Shown: piece by piece, positions 24,405-34,081 of the stretch | How the letters are laid out: each line of letters begins with the position of its first letter | Position numbering within the stretch: the stretch's first letter is position 1 | Origin: Haloechinothrix_A salitolerans | Lineage (GTDB): Bacteria > Actinomycetota > Actinomycetes > Mycobacteriales > Pseudonocardiaceae | DNA length: 64,000 nt | NCBI RefSeq assembly: GCF_039544105.1 | Contig: NZ_BAABLA010000002.1 | Strand: one strand, 5' to 3' | Program-made: the position numbers and the translations under genes | The notes under the pieces: generated by a model | Told to the model about the DNA's origin: nothing | The model's database searches: none | What the model saw: the letters and a program-made list of their open reading frames with translations, nothing else

Positions 24405-24557
24405 TCAACGGCGTTTCTTGGGATGCAGCAAGTCTTCGACCTGATCGGACTGCGTGCGCTCCCGCTCGTGCGACTTCGCCTTCTTCGCGGCGCGCTTCTC
24501 CTTGAGTGATTTGCCCGCCTTCTTGGACATGTGCTGGCGAGGGGACTTGTCGGCCAT
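24405..24557 (-). CDS. Small highly basic protein (50 aa)
   Basis: A 50-codon gene with an excellent AGGAGG site 5 bases before its ATG. Almost half the residues are Lys, Arg or His (MADKSPRQHMSKKAGKSLKE..., ending HPKKRR), with no hydrophobic core. I recall similar 'SPR..MSKK.GKSLKEKRA' small proteins in other actinobacteria, so it is probably real, but no function is known; nucleic-acid or ribosome binding would fit the charge. Converges with the spermidine-synthase-like gene. Confidence 0.7.
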   Translation of the reverse strand: MADKSPRQHMSKKAGKSLKEKRAAKKAKSHERERTQSDQVEDLLHPKKRR

Positions 24558-24835
24558 CGTGACCTCCTAGTTGAGAGCCAAGATGGCTCCGCTGCCTCGA
24601 CACTACGCCTCGGACAGCCTTCGCGCTCGCGGCAATCGTCGCAAACGACGTGGGCTATTCGACCCTGATCACCACACCTCTACCGTTCACCCGATAGTGG
24701 ACTTAAGACAATCGGCGCCATAGGTTGTTCAGAGAAACAACTCGTTCGGTGGCCGGGAGGCCCCATGAACAGTATCCCGCCGAGTCTGGCGATCGCGCCC
24801 CCACCGCCCTACCCCACGTTGGCGATGTAGCCACC

Positions 24836-26212
24836 ATGCACCGGCCAACCTGGCAACCGGAGTACCCAGCCCGAGTCGTCCTCGCGGCGGCCATAGCCGC
24901 CGCACTGGTACTGAGTTTGTGGTCCGTGCACGGTCTCGTGAGCCTCTCCGGCGGCACCGACCTGGCGGACGAGTCCCAGTCGGCCTCCCCCGTACAGCAG
25001 CCACCCGCTGGGTCGCTTCCGCAAGACGACGCACCGGCGAAGGGACAAGGGGCACCCACCCCGAAGTCCCCGATCGCGTCCGCGGAGCGCACTGCCCAGC
25101 GGAACGAGTCCTCCCGCTCGGCGCCAATGCGGAACTGGCTCGACCCTCGCTCTGCTCTCCTGGGGTCCGCCGTCACACGGGTTCCGGTAGGTGCGAACCA
25201 AGCAGGAAACGCACCGCGCTCGGGCGGAAGCGGCGATAACAACGATTCCGACTCCCCAGGGCCAGGCGGACCGTCAGGCCCTGGCGCTCCCGATCTCCCC
25301 GGGGTCACACCGCCATCACCGCCTGCTGTCCCCGATACACCCAAGGCGGACACGGGAAAGGCACGCAAGACCCTGGCGAACGCGACCGCGGCGATGGCCG
25401 CCGTGCCACGCACGGTTGACGGCATGGACGTCGACGCCTACGTCCGCAAGTACAGCACCGAGATGGGGTCACAGATCCGCCGCGTCGAACGCCGCGTCAC
25501 AAGGGCGCTGTCCGACACGAGCCCGCCCAAGGACGCTGACGACAAGCCTCGACGGGACAACCGGAAGCAGACGACCAAACGGCAGCGGCGCGGCGACGTC
25601 CGTGGCATCGACGTCAGCGGCTGGCAGAAGAACGTCAACTGGAAGTACTGGTGGAACAAGGGCAAGCGGTTCGCCTACGTCAAAGCCACCGAGGGCACCG
25701 GCTACAAGAACCCGTACTACTCCCAGCAGTACAACGGCTCGCGCAGGGTCGGCATGATCAGAGGCGCCTACCATTTCGCGCTGCCCAACCGATCAAGCGG
25801 CGCAGCCCAAGCCGTCTACTTCATCACGAACGGCGGTGGCTGGTCGCGCGACGGCAAGACATTGCCCGGCGCGCTGGACCTCGAATGGAACCCCTACGGC
25901 CCAGCCTGCTACGGCAAGTCCAAGGGCGGAATGCGGGCGTGGATCAAGGCATTCCACGACACCTACAAGGCACGCACCGGTCGCTGGCCCGTCATCTACA
26001 CCTCCACGAGCTGGTGGAGCCACTGCGTCGGCGGCGGCCACGGCTTCGGCAAGACCGTTCCACTCTGGGTGGCCCGCTACTCCAACAACGTCGGCGCGCT
26101 GCCACCCGGCTGGAGCCGCTACACCTTCTGGCAGTACAGCAGCGACCCGATCGACCAAAACAAGTTCAACGGACGCTACGCGCGGCTACAGGCACTCGCC
26201 AACGGCAGGTAA
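24836..26212 (+). CDS. Membrane-anchored GH25 muramidase (lysozyme)
   Basis: A ~458-residue protein. An N-terminal anchor helix (VVLAAAIAAALVLSLWSV) is followed by a ~230-residue low-complexity, Pro/Gly/Asp-rich spacer and a C-terminal GH25 domain from GIDVSGWQKNVNW to YTFWQYSSDPIDQN. Key residues: first Asp of GIDVSGWQ, and the catalytic DLEWNP (Asp-Glu). GH25 enzymes cleave the beta-1,4 bond of peptidoglycan. Start is uncertain: ATG 24836 places the helix at the N-terminus but has no strong ribosome site; the frame is open back to 24725. Confidence 0.88.
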   Translation: MHRPTWQPEYPARVVLAAAIAAALVLSLWSVHGLVSLSGGTDLADESQSASPVQQPPAGSLPQDDAPAKGQGAPTPKSPIASAERTAQRNESSRSAPMRNWLDPRSALLGSAVTRVPVGANQAGNAPRSGGSGDNNDSDSPGPGGPSGPGAPDLPGVTPPSPPAVPDTPKADTGKARKTLANATAAMAAVPRTVDGMDVDAYVRKYSTEMGSQIRRVERRVTRALSDTSPPKDADDKPRRDNRKQTTKRQRRGDVRGIDVSGWQKNVNWKYWWNKGKRFAYVKATEGTGYKNPYYSQQYNGSRRVGMIRGAYHFALPNRSSGAAQAVYFITNGGGWSRDGKTLPGALDLEWNPYGPACYGKSKGGMRAWIKAFHDTYKARTGRWPVIYTSTSWWSHCVGGGHGFGKTVPLWVARYSNNVGALPPGWSRYTFWQYSSDPIDQNKFNGRYARLQALANGR

Positions 26213-26245
26213 TCGCGCCGCGAGTCGCACGATCATTCCCGATCA

Positions 26246-26260
26246 TTAATGTTTCATTAA
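26246..26260. promoter_or_regulatory. Perfect dyad in an A/T-rich gap
   Basis: TTAATG-TTT-CATTAA, 6-base arms, within an unusually A/T-rich stretch (26225-26390) before the wall-protein gene. The composition suggests a promoter or a regulator site for the gene at 26416. Confidence 0.4.
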
Positions 26261-26415
26261 ACAAAACTACAGTCTTGTTATATACAACAATTTGAGTGAC
26301 GTTCGTTGATTTAGCATCTTGCCCCTGAAACGCTGAATAACACGGTCGAATGAATACTTGCACATATCGCACGCTTTTCCGCGGGAAGGATTAGCGAACA
26401 AGCGAGGGCTGACCA

Positions 26416-26952
26416 ATGGCACAGCGATTTCCCATGATTGCCGGCTCGGTGGCTATCGCGCTCGGCATCGCCGCGATGGTCGGCGCTGGAACCAGCACGG
26501 CGCAGGAACCCACACCCGAAGAGGATCCGGTCGCCACCACGGAGATTCCGCCGCCACCGACCTCATCGGAGACCACGACGACCTCATCGGACATGACGAC
26601 GGAGTCGGAAACGACGTCCCAGGCGCCGCCAAGCGTGCCGACCTCGCCGACCACGCCGTCAGAGACCATCGATCCGACCAATCCACCGACAACGTTGCCG
26701 CCCACGAGTACGACCAGCGACACGACGACCGCAGCGTCGACGACATCCGATACGACGATGTTCGCACCAGCACCGACAGACGGCGGTTCGTCACACCATC
26801 TCGCGGCCACCGGCTCACCGCTGCCAGGACTGTGGTTCGCCGGATTCCTGCTGACCGCCTTTGGAGTGATCACCCTCTTGCTGGCCCGCCTCATCCGGTT
26901 GGAGACAGAAGAGTCGAGCCGATTCGGCCAGTCTCACCTACGTGCCAACTGA
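26416..26952 (+). CDS. LAxTG sortase-anchored Thr/Pro-rich surface protein
   Basis: A 178-residue exported protein: signal peptide ending near STAQE, a ~90-residue Thr/Ser/Pro stalk (TTTTSSDMTTESETT...), then the sortase signal LAATGSP, a hydrophobic helix (LWFAGFLLTAFGVITLLLA) and a charged tail. LAxTG is the recognition motif of class E sortases common in high-GC actinobacteria. The stalk has no binding domain, so it is probably a structural or glycosylated spacer protein. ATG preceded by GCGAGGG. Confidence 0.87.
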   Translation: MAQRFPMIAGSVAIALGIAAMVGAGTSTAQEPTPEEDPVATTEIPPPPTSSETTTTSSDMTTESETTSQAPPSVPTSPTTPSETIDPTNPPTTLPPTSTTSDTTTAASTTSDTTMFAPAPTDGGSSHHLAATGSPLPGLWFAGFLLTAFGVITLLLARLIRLETEESSRFGQSHLRAN

Positions 26953-27022
26953 ATTCCGGACCCGCGCATCGCGCGGCCGCCGTTGTGGACCGTCCCTGTC
27001 GGTGTTGGCGATAATGTGACCC

Positions 27023-27979
27023 GTGGCAGTCCTTGATACGCGAGTTCTGCGGCGACAAAAGATCCGCAACGTGGCTCAGGGCGCGTTACTCCTCGCCGCC
27101 ATGGTCGGTGTGCTGGGGCTAGCGGGATGGCTGCTGTTCGGTAAGCAAGCGTTACTGTGGGTGCTCGCCGGGGGCGCCATCATCGCTCTGTTGCGGCCGC
27201 GAGTGCCCGCACGGTGGGTGCTGTCCATGTACGGGGCCCGGCCGCTGCCTAGACACGCGGCGCCACACCTGCACCGCATCGTTGCCGTCCTCGCACAACG
27301 AGCGGGCCTTCGGTACTCGCCTGGCTTGTATTACGTGGCGAGCCCGACGGCCAACGCGTTCGCCGTCGGCGAGGATGACGACGCCGCGCTGGCGGTCACC
27401 GACGGGCTGCTACGCAGGTTGACCACGCGGCAACTCGCCGGTGTGCTCGCGCACGAGGTGAGCCACATCCGCAACGGCGACACCGCGATCATGAGCTTGT
27501 CGGACAGTATCGGTCGGTTCGTCCAGGTGATGTCGTATGTCGGCCTGGCATCGATCATTCTTACTCTCCCGCTGACCCTCAGTGCCGGAGATCCCACACC
27601 GCTGTTGCTGTCCGGGGTCTTCGTGGTGCTACCGAACCTGGTCACGCTCCTGCAGCTGGCGCTGGCGCGCTCACGGGAGTACGAGGCCGACCTGGAGGGA
27701 GTCTCGCTCACCGGCGACCCCGAGGGGCTCGCGCAGGGCCTGATCGTGCTGGAACGGCTCGAAGGCCGGATCTGGGAGCGCACGATGGTGCCTCACGGGA
27801 GATCCTCGGACACCTTGCTGCTGCGAACCCACCCACCGACCGCCGAACGCGTCCGCAGGCTGGCCGAACTCACCCCGGTACGGCAGCGCCATCTCGGCGT
27901 GGATCGACCCGTAACACTGGCGGGTTACCCCCAGGTCGCCACCGCACCACGCCTTCGGATACCAGGAATCCGCTGGTAA
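27023..27979 (+). CDS. M48-family (HtpX-like) membrane metalloprotease
   Basis: A 318-residue protein with two N-terminal helices, the zinc motif HEVSH (H144, E145, H148), two further helices (residues about 170-215) and the third ligand in SREYEADLEGV. This order is that of HtpX/M48B proteases, which degrade damaged membrane proteins. The 30 N-terminal residues before the helix are basic (RVLRRQKIRN). GTG start at 27023; monocistronic by position. Confidence 0.9.
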   Translation: MAVLDTRVLRRQKIRNVAQGALLLAAMVGVLGLAGWLLFGKQALLWVLAGGAIIALLRPRVPARWVLSMYGARPLPRHAAPHLHRIVAVLAQRAGLRYSPGLYYVASPTANAFAVGEDDDAALAVTDGLLRRLTTRQLAGVLAHEVSHIRNGDTAIMSLSDSIGRFVQVMSYVGLASIILTLPLTLSAGDPTPLLLSGVFVVLPNLVTLLQLALARSREYEADLEGVSLTGDPEGLAQGLIVLERLEGRIWERTMVPHGRSSDTLLLRTHPPTAERVRRLAELTPVRQRHLGVDRPVTLAGYPQVATAPRLRIPGIRW

Positions 27980-28064
27980 CCGGGGTCACCGAGGTATCCG
28001 GCGGTCGAGTACCCAGGCTAGGCGCGACGTGCGCGATGGCATGTGAACCGGGATATCGTGTGGC

Positions 28065-29012
28065 GTGCTCTTACGACAGCTTGAGTACCTGTGCGCACTC
28101 GCCCGGGAGCGGCATTTCGGTCGTGCCGCGGAGGTATGTCATGTCTCGCAACCCGCGTTATCGGCAGCGATCCGGAAGCTGGAGGCCGAGCTCGACGTAC
28201 AGATCGTGCGGCGGGGGCAGAAGTTCGGTGGCCTCACGCCCGAAGGCCAGCAGGTGCTCTCGTGGGCACACCGGATCCTCGCCGATGAGGAGGCGCTGCG
28301 GCAGCAGCTATCCGGGATGCGCGATGGCCTGTCGGGAACGCTTCGGATCGGCGCGATTCCCACCGCGTTGACGGTGGCCTCGCTGCTGGCGCGGCCCTTA
28401 CACGAGCAGCATCCGCAGGTGTGGCTATCACTGGAGTCGTTGACCTCGCGGCAGATCGTGCACCGGCTGAGCGAGTTCGAGCTCGACGTCGGGATGACCT
28501 ATGTCGACGGTGAGCCGCTGGGTTCGGTGCACACCGTCCCGCTTTACGTCGAGCGATATCTGCTGCTGACCCCACGCGAGAACGAGATATCGAAGCGGCC
28601 GGTCGTCAGCTGGGCGGAGGCGGCGGAGCTGCCGCTTTGCCTGTTCTCGCCGGTCATGCAAAATCGCCGCATCCTGGACCGCAACTTCGCCGATGCGGGA
28701 GTCGCGGTGCATCCCGTGGTCGAAACGGACACCGTGTCCGCGGTGTACGCGCACGTCCGGTCGATGCGCCTGTCTAGCGTGATCGCGCACGCCTGGCTGC
28801 ATCTGTTCGGTGTTCCCGAAGACATGCGGGTGATCCCGATCGAGCAGCCACGACACGAGTATCACGTGGGCCTTGTGCTCGCCGGCCGACGGTCGGAGTC
28901 ACTGCTGGCGAACGCCTTGCTCGGTGTGGCGCGCGAAATGGACCTGGCAGGCGAGCTTGATCGCATCATGCGGCAGTGGGTGAATCCGGCTGCTGACGGA
29001 CAGGAAAAATGA
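28065..29012 (+). CDS. LysR-family regulator, probably of formate dehydrogenase
   Basis: A 315-residue regulator. N-terminal winged helix LRQLEYLCALARERHFGRAAEVCHVSQPALSAAIRKLEAEL, then a periplasmic-binding-type effector domain. The sequence is followed, 181 bases downstream on the same strand, by the formate dehydrogenase operon; LysR genes in this position (FdsR/FdhR) respond to formate in other bacteria. That link is from context. The gap 29013-29193 should hold its binding site. Confidence 0.88.
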   Translation: MLLRQLEYLCALARERHFGRAAEVCHVSQPALSAAIRKLEAELDVQIVRRGQKFGGLTPEGQQVLSWAHRILADEEALRQQLSGMRDGLSGTLRIGAIPTALTVASLLARPLHEQHPQVWLSLESLTSRQIVHRLSEFELDVGMTYVDGEPLGSVHTVPLYVERYLLLTPRENEISKRPVVSWAEAAELPLCLFSPVMQNRRILDRNFADAGVAVHPVVETDTVSAVYAHVRSMRLSSVIAHAWLHLFGVPEDMRVIPIEQPRHEYHVGLVLAGRRSESLLANALLGVAREMDLAGELDRIMRQWVNPAADGQEK

Positions 29013-29193
29013 AACCGCCCGAGCCCATAGGACACCGCTGCCGATAAACAGCGGTTATGGGTCCATCGACAACAACGCTTTGACCCGGGTCTTTCCGCTG
29101 CATACCGTCAATTCATGACGGTGATCAGTACAACGAGGTACACGGTGGTCACACTGCCGTTCCGCCATCGTGCCCGAGAGGTGGCCGGTTCTC

Positions 29194-29670
29194 ATGCGTG
29201 AAAGAACCGAAAGCATGCCCGACTTGGTCCGAGCGATTGTCGCCGAACACCGGACCACCCGAGGCGCATTGCTTCCGATCTTGCACGACATCCAAGACAG
29301 GTTCGGCTTCATCGACCCCGACGTGGTGCCCATTCTCGCCCACGAGTTGAACATGTCTCGCGCGGACGTGCACGGCGTCATCACCTTCTACACCGACTTC
29401 CATGACGAACCAGCGGGGACTGCGACGGTGCGGGTGTGCCGCGGCGAGGCCTGCCAGTCGGTTGGTGCCGACAAGCTCGTCGCGGACGCTGAGCAGGTGT
29501 TCGGTGTCAAGACAGGGCAAACCACGCCAGACCGCTCGGTGACGTTGCGGCAGGTGTTTTGCCTCGGCAACTGCGCGCTGGGGCCAGCAGCACAGATCAA
29601 TGGACGGCTGTACGGCCGGGTCGATCGCGGCAGGCTGATCGAGGTACTGGCGAACGAGGGGGACTCATGA
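29194..29670 (+). CDS. fdsG: NAD-dependent formate dehydrogenase, gamma subunit (NuoE-like)
   Basis: A 158-residue [2Fe-2S] subunit. Thioredoxin-like fold with the four cluster cysteines in VCRGEACQSVG and VFCLGNCALGP. It transfers electrons with FdsB toward NAD+. ATG 29194 follows GAGAGGTGG; ATG 29215 is an alternative. The stop overlaps the fdsB start (ATGA). Confidence 0.92.
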   Translation: MRERTESMPDLVRAIVAEHRTTRGALLPILHDIQDRFGFIDPDVVPILAHELNMSRADVHGVITFYTDFHDEPAGTATVRVCRGEACQSVGADKLVADAEQVFGVKTGQTTPDRSVTLRQVFCLGNCALGPAAQINGRLYGRVDRGRLIEVLANEGDS

Positions 29671-31205
29671 TCACCGTCTATGTGCCACGCGACTCGGCCG
29701 CGGGGTCGGTGGGTGCCGATGAGGTCGCCGCCGCTCTCGAGCATGCGGCGGGTGAACGGATTCGTATCGTGCGTACCGGCTCGCGCGGCATGTTATGGCT
29801 GGAGCCGCTCATCGAGGTGGCGACCGAGCGAGGCAGGGTCGGCTACGGGCCGGTCAGCCCGCGGCAGGTGCCAGAGCTGATCGATGCGGGCCTCCTCGAT
29901 GGCGCTGACCATGAGCTGTGTGTCGGCGTCGTTGCGGAGTTGCCGTGGCTGCGCGACCAGCAGCGGCTGTGCTTCGCGAGGGTCGGCGTCACCGATCCGC
30001 TGTCGCCAACGGACTACGAGGCGCACGGAGGACTCACCGGGTTGCGACAGGCGCTCGAGCGTACGCCCGCCGACGTCGTTGCCGAGGTGACCGAGTCCGG
30101 CCTGCGCGGCAGGGGTGGTGCTGGCTTCCCCGCTGGTATCAAGTGGCGGACGGTGCTGGACACCCCTGGCGAGACGAAGTTCGTGTGCTGCAACGCCGAC
30201 GAGGGCGACTCCGGCACGTTCGCAGACCGGATGCTGATGGAAGGCGACCCGTTCTGCCTGATCGAGGGCATGACCATCGCGGCCCACGCCGTCGGGGCGT
30301 CCGAGGGATACATCTACGTGCGCTCGGAGTATCCGGACGCCGTCGCCACGCTGCGCCGAGCCATCGACATCGCCTACGAGCACGGTTGGCTCGGCGACAA
30401 CGTGCTCGGCTCCGGGCTGACATTCGATCTCTACGTGCGGGTCGGCGCGGGCGCCTACATTTGTGGCGAAGAAACCTCCATGCTGGAGAGCCTGGAGGGC
30501 AAGCGCGGGATGGTGCGCTCCAAACCGCCCATCCCTGCCATCACCGGACTGTTCGGCAAGCCGACCGTGGTGAACAACGTGCTCACGCTCGCCAGCGTTC
30601 CCCGCATCATGGCCGATGGCGGGGCGGCCTACGCCGAGCACGGTGTCGAGCGCTCCCGGGGAACGCAGGTGTTCCAGCTGGCGGGCAACATCGCCCGGGG
30701 TGGGGTGTTCGAGACGTCGTTCGGCATCACGCTCGACGAGTTGGTCAACGGCTACGGCGGCGGCACTCGCTCGGGCAGGCCGGTGCGGGCGGTACAGGTG
30801 GGTGGCCCGTTGGGGTCGTACGTGCCGGTGTCGCGGTTCGATCTGCCCACCGACTACGAGGCGTTCGCCGAGGCTGAGGCGATGCTCGGCCACGGCGGGA
30901 TCGTCGTCTTCGACGACACCGTTGATATGTCCAAAATGGCGCGATTCGCCATGGAGTTCTGCGCCGAGGAGTCCTGCGGCAAATGCACCCCGTGCCGGGT
31001 CGGCTCGGTACGCGGGGTGGAGGTGATCGACCGGATCACCGGCGGCGAAGACCCCGACGGAAACTTGGCGGTGCTCAACGATTTGTGCGAGCTGATGACG
31101 GACGGCTCGCTGTGCGCGATGGGCGGACTGACCCCCAACCCAGTTCGGTCCGCGCTCCAGCATTTCCCTGACGACTTCACCCCCACCCGCGAACAGACGC
31201 CGTAA
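29667..31205 (+). CDS. fdsB: NAD-dependent formate dehydrogenase, beta subunit (NuoF-like)
   Basis: A 512-residue subunit: an N-terminal thioredoxin-like extension (~100 residues), then the NuoF core with NADH motif GRGGAGFPAGIKW and FMN region CNADEGDSGTF...EGM, and the C-terminal [4Fe-4S] cysteines in ESCGKCTPCRVG plus a later Cys in SLCAMGG. Binds FMN and NAD(H). The N-terminal fusion is normal for FdsB-type proteins. Confidence 0.94.
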   Translation: MITVYVPRDSAAGSVGADEVAAALEHAAGERIRIVRTGSRGMLWLEPLIEVATERGRVGYGPVSPRQVPELIDAGLLDGADHELCVGVVAELPWLRDQQRLCFARVGVTDPLSPTDYEAHGGLTGLRQALERTPADVVAEVTESGLRGRGGAGFPAGIKWRTVLDTPGETKFVCCNADEGDSGTFADRMLMEGDPFCLIEGMTIAAHAVGASEGYIYVRSEYPDAVATLRRAIDIAYEHGWLGDNVLGSGLTFDLYVRVGAGAYICGEETSMLESLEGKRGMVRSKPPIPAITGLFGKPTVVNNVLTLASVPRIMADGGAAYAEHGVERSRGTQVFQLAGNIARGGVFETSFGITLDELVNGYGGGTRSGRPVRAVQVGGPLGSYVPVSRFDLPTDYEAFAEAEAMLGHGGIVVFDDTVDMSKMARFAMEFCAEESCGKCTPCRVGSVRGVEVIDRITGGEDPDGNLAVLNDLCELMTDGSLCAMGGLTPNPVRSALQHFPDDFTPTREQTP

Positions 31206-31265
31206 CAGCGGCGGCCCGCGAACCGGCGAGGAAACAGACAGCCAACCGCGAACAGCGAGGAAACC

Positions 31266-34067
31266 ATGGCGCTACTGAAGGAACCCGATTTCGGTACCCC
31301 TGCCAAACCCGGCCCGGCGACGGTGTCGGTCGAGGTGGATGGGCACCCGGTGACGGTGCCGGAGGGCACCTCGGTGATGCGCGCCGCCGCGTTGAGCGGG
31401 ATCGAGATCCCGAAGCTGTGCGCGACCGACAGCCTTGAGGCGTTCGGCTCGTGTCGACTGTGCCTGGTCGAGGTCGACGGAAAGAACGGCACCCCCGCCT
31501 CGTGCACGACCCCGGTGGCTGACGGGATGAAGGTACGCACCCAGACGCCCCGGCTGGAGAAGCTACGTCAGGGCGTGATGGAGCTCTACATCTCGGACCA
31601 CCCGCTCGACTGCCTGACCTGCTCGGCCAACGGCGACTGCGAGCTGCAGGACATGTCGGGCATCGTCGGGTTGCGACAGGTGCGCTACGGCTACGAAGGT
31701 GAGAACCACCTCGACCTCGGAAAGGACACCTCCAACCCCTATTTCGACTTCGACCCGTCGAAGTGCATCGCCTGTTCCCGCTGCGTGCGAGCCTGCGGCG
31801 AAGTCCAGGGCACGTTCGCGCTCACCATCGAGGGCCGTGGCTTCGAGTCCAAGGTCTCCGCGGGCGCGGGTGAGCTGTTCATGGACTCCGAGTGCGTCTC
31901 GTGTGGCGCGTGCGTGCAGGCGTGTCCGACCGCGACACTGCAAGAGAAGTCCGTTGTCGATCTCGGTATGCCGAACCGCACCGTGCTGACGACGTGTGCC
32001 TACTGCGGGGTCGGTTGCTCGTTCAAGGCCGAGCTGCGCGGCGACGAGCTGGTGCGGATGGTGCCCTACAAGGACGGCGGCGCCAACGAAGGCCACTCGT
32101 GTGTGAAGGGCCGGTTCGCGTTCGGTTACGCCACCCACCCCGACCGGGTCACGACACCGATGGTCCGGGACTCCATCGACGACGAATGGCGCGAGGTCGA
32201 CTGGGACACCGCGATCAACCACGTCGCCACCCGATTCCGCGAGCTGCAGGACACCTACGGCCAGGGCGCCATCGGTGGGATCACGTCGTCGCGCTGTACC
32301 AACGAAGAGGTCTACGTGGTGCAGAAGATGGTGCGGGCGGCGTTCGGCAACAACAACGTCGACACCTGCGCCCGCGTGTGCCACTCACCGACCGGTTACG
32401 GGCTGAAACAGACCTTCGGCACCTCGGCGGGCACCCAGGACTTCCGGTCGGTGGCCGCCGCCGACGTGATCGTGGTGATCGGGGCGAACCCGACCGACGC
32501 GCACCCGGTGTTCGCCTCCCGCATGAAGCGCAGGCTGCGCGAGGGCGCGAAGCTCATCGTCGCCGACCCCCGGCGGATCGACCTGGTGCGCTCGCCATAC
32601 ATCGAGGCCAGCCATCACCTGCAGCTCACCCCGGGCACCAACGTGGCTGTCGTGAACGCCATGGCGCACGTCGTCGTCACCGAGGGCCTTGTCGATGAGT
32701 CCTTTGTGGCCGATCGATGTGAGGAGTTCGACGCCTGGGCGGAGTTCATCGCCCGCGAGGAGAACAGCCCCGAGGCCGTCGAGGCGATCACCGGCGTGCC
32801 CGCCGAGCAGTTGCGGGAAGCGGCCAGGCTGTATGCCACCGGTGGCAACGCCGCCATCTATTACGGCCTCGGCGTCACCGAACACAGCCAAGGCTCGACC
32901 ATGGTGATGGGCATGGCCAACCTCGCGATGGCCACCGGCAACATCGGCCGCGAGGGCGTCGGCGTCAACCCGCTGCGAGGACAGAACAATGTGCAGGGCT
33001 CCTGCGACATGGGGTCGTTCCCGCACGAGCTGTCCGGCTACCGTCACGTGTCCGACGACGCCGTCCGCGAGGTATTCGAGACGCTCTGGCAACGGCCCAT
33101 CATTCCCGAGCCGGGGCTGCGGATCCCGAACATGTTCGACTCCGCGCTGGACGGCAGCTTCCGTGGCCTGTTCGTCCAGGGTGAGGACATCGCGCAGTCC
33201 GACCCCAACATCCAGCATGTGCACGCCGCGCTTGAGGCCATGGATCTGGTCGTGGTCCAAGACCTCTTTCTCAACGAGACCGCGAAGTTCGCCCACGTCT
33301 TCCTGCCAGGAACGTCATTCCTGGAGAAGGACGGCACGTTCACCAACGCCGAGCGCCGCATCAACCGGGTCCGCCCGGTCATGTCATCCAAGACCGGCAA
33401 GCATGAATGGGAAGTGCCCTGCGAGATCGCCGAGGCCATGGGCTACGAGATGTCGTACGACCATCCGAGCGAGATCATGGACGAGATCGCCTCTGTCACC
33501 CCCACCTTCGCAGGCGTGTCCTTCGACAAGCTGGACAAGCTTGGCAGCGTGCAGTGGCCGTGCAACGAGGCCGCCCCGGAAGGCACCCCCACCATGCACG
33601 TCGACGCCTTCGTGCGGGGCAAGGGCAAGTTCGTGGCCACACCGTTCGTGGCGACCACCGAACGCAGCAGCCGCAAGTTCCCGCTGCTGCTGACCACCGG
33701 ACGCATCCTCAGCCAGTACAACGTCGGCGCGCAGACCCGCCGCACCGCCAACGTCGCCTGGCATCCAGAGGACGTCCTCGAGTTGCATCCGCACGATGCC
33801 GAGGAACGCGGCATCAGCGACGGCGACGACGTCACCCTCAGCAGCAGGGTCGGCCGCACCCACCTCCGTGCGATGATCTCCGACCGGATGCCGGTCGGCG
33901 TCGTCTACACCACCTTCCACCACCCGGACACGGGCGCTAACGTCGTCACGACCGAGAACTCCGACTGGGCGACCAACTGTCCTGAGTACAAGGTGACCGC
34001 CGTCCAAGTCGGCCTCGCCAGGCACACCGACACCGAGCAGGCCCGAGCCGCCGCGGCGAGCCGGTAA
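31266..34067 (+). CDS. fdsA: NAD-dependent formate dehydrogenase, molybdenum catalytic subunit
   Basis: A 933-residue protein: NuoG-like [2Fe-2S] N-terminus (CATDSLEAFGSCRLCLVEV), His-Cys cluster region (CLTCSANGDCELQ), two [4Fe-4S] ferredoxin motifs (CIACSRCVRACG; CVSCGACVQACP), a further cluster (CAYCGVGC), then the bis-MGD domains. Active-site metal ligand is Cys372 in ARVCHSPTG, followed by GLKQTFG with the conserved His/Arg region; it is a Cys enzyme, not selenocysteine. Oxidises formate to CO2 and passes electrons via FdsB/G to NAD+. AGCGAGGAAACC leader. Confidence 0.96.
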   Translation: MALLKEPDFGTPAKPGPATVSVEVDGHPVTVPEGTSVMRAAALSGIEIPKLCATDSLEAFGSCRLCLVEVDGKNGTPASCTTPVADGMKVRTQTPRLEKLRQGVMELYISDHPLDCLTCSANGDCELQDMSGIVGLRQVRYGYEGENHLDLGKDTSNPYFDFDPSKCIACSRCVRACGEVQGTFALTIEGRGFESKVSAGAGELFMDSECVSCGACVQACPTATLQEKSVVDLGMPNRTVLTTCAYCGVGCSFKAELRGDELVRMVPYKDGGANEGHSCVKGRFAFGYATHPDRVTTPMVRDSIDDEWREVDWDTAINHVATRFRELQDTYGQGAIGGITSSRCTNEEVYVVQKMVRAAFGNNNVDTCARVCHSPTGYGLKQTFGTSAGTQDFRSVAAADVIVVIGANPTDAHPVFASRMKRRLREGAKLIVADPRRIDLVRSPYIEASHHLQLTPGTNVAVVNAMAHVVVTEGLVDESFVADRCEEFDAWAEFIAREENSPEAVEAITGVPAEQLREAARLYATGGNAAIYYGLGVTEHSQGSTMVMGMANLAMATGNIGREGVGVNPLRGQNNVQGSCDMGSFPHELSGYRHVSDDAVREVFETLWQRPIIPEPGLRIPNMFDSALDGSFRGLFVQGEDIAQSDPNIQHVHAALEAMDLVVVQDLFLNETAKFAHVFLPGTSFLEKDGTFTNAERRINRVRPVMSSKTGKHEWEVPCEIAEAMGYEMSYDHPSEIMDEIASVTPTFAGVSFDKLDKLGSVQWPCNEAAPEGTPTMHVDAFVRGKGKFVATPFVATTERSSRKFPLLLTTGRILSQYNVGAQTRRTANVAWHPEDVLELHPHDAEERGISDGDDVTLSSRVGRTHLRAMISDRMPVGVVYTTFHHPDTGANVVTTENSDWATNCPEYKVTAVQVGLARHTDTEQARAAAASR

Positions 34068-34081
34068 CAGGAGGAGTCCAG

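Noticed and set aside
29793..31163. Long minus-strand open frame (456 codons)
   Set aside because: Lies antisense to fdsB, which has full domain support; composition typical of high-GC shadow frames.
32379..32381. Selenocysteine formate dehydrogenase
   Set aside because: The active-site codon is TGC (Cys372).
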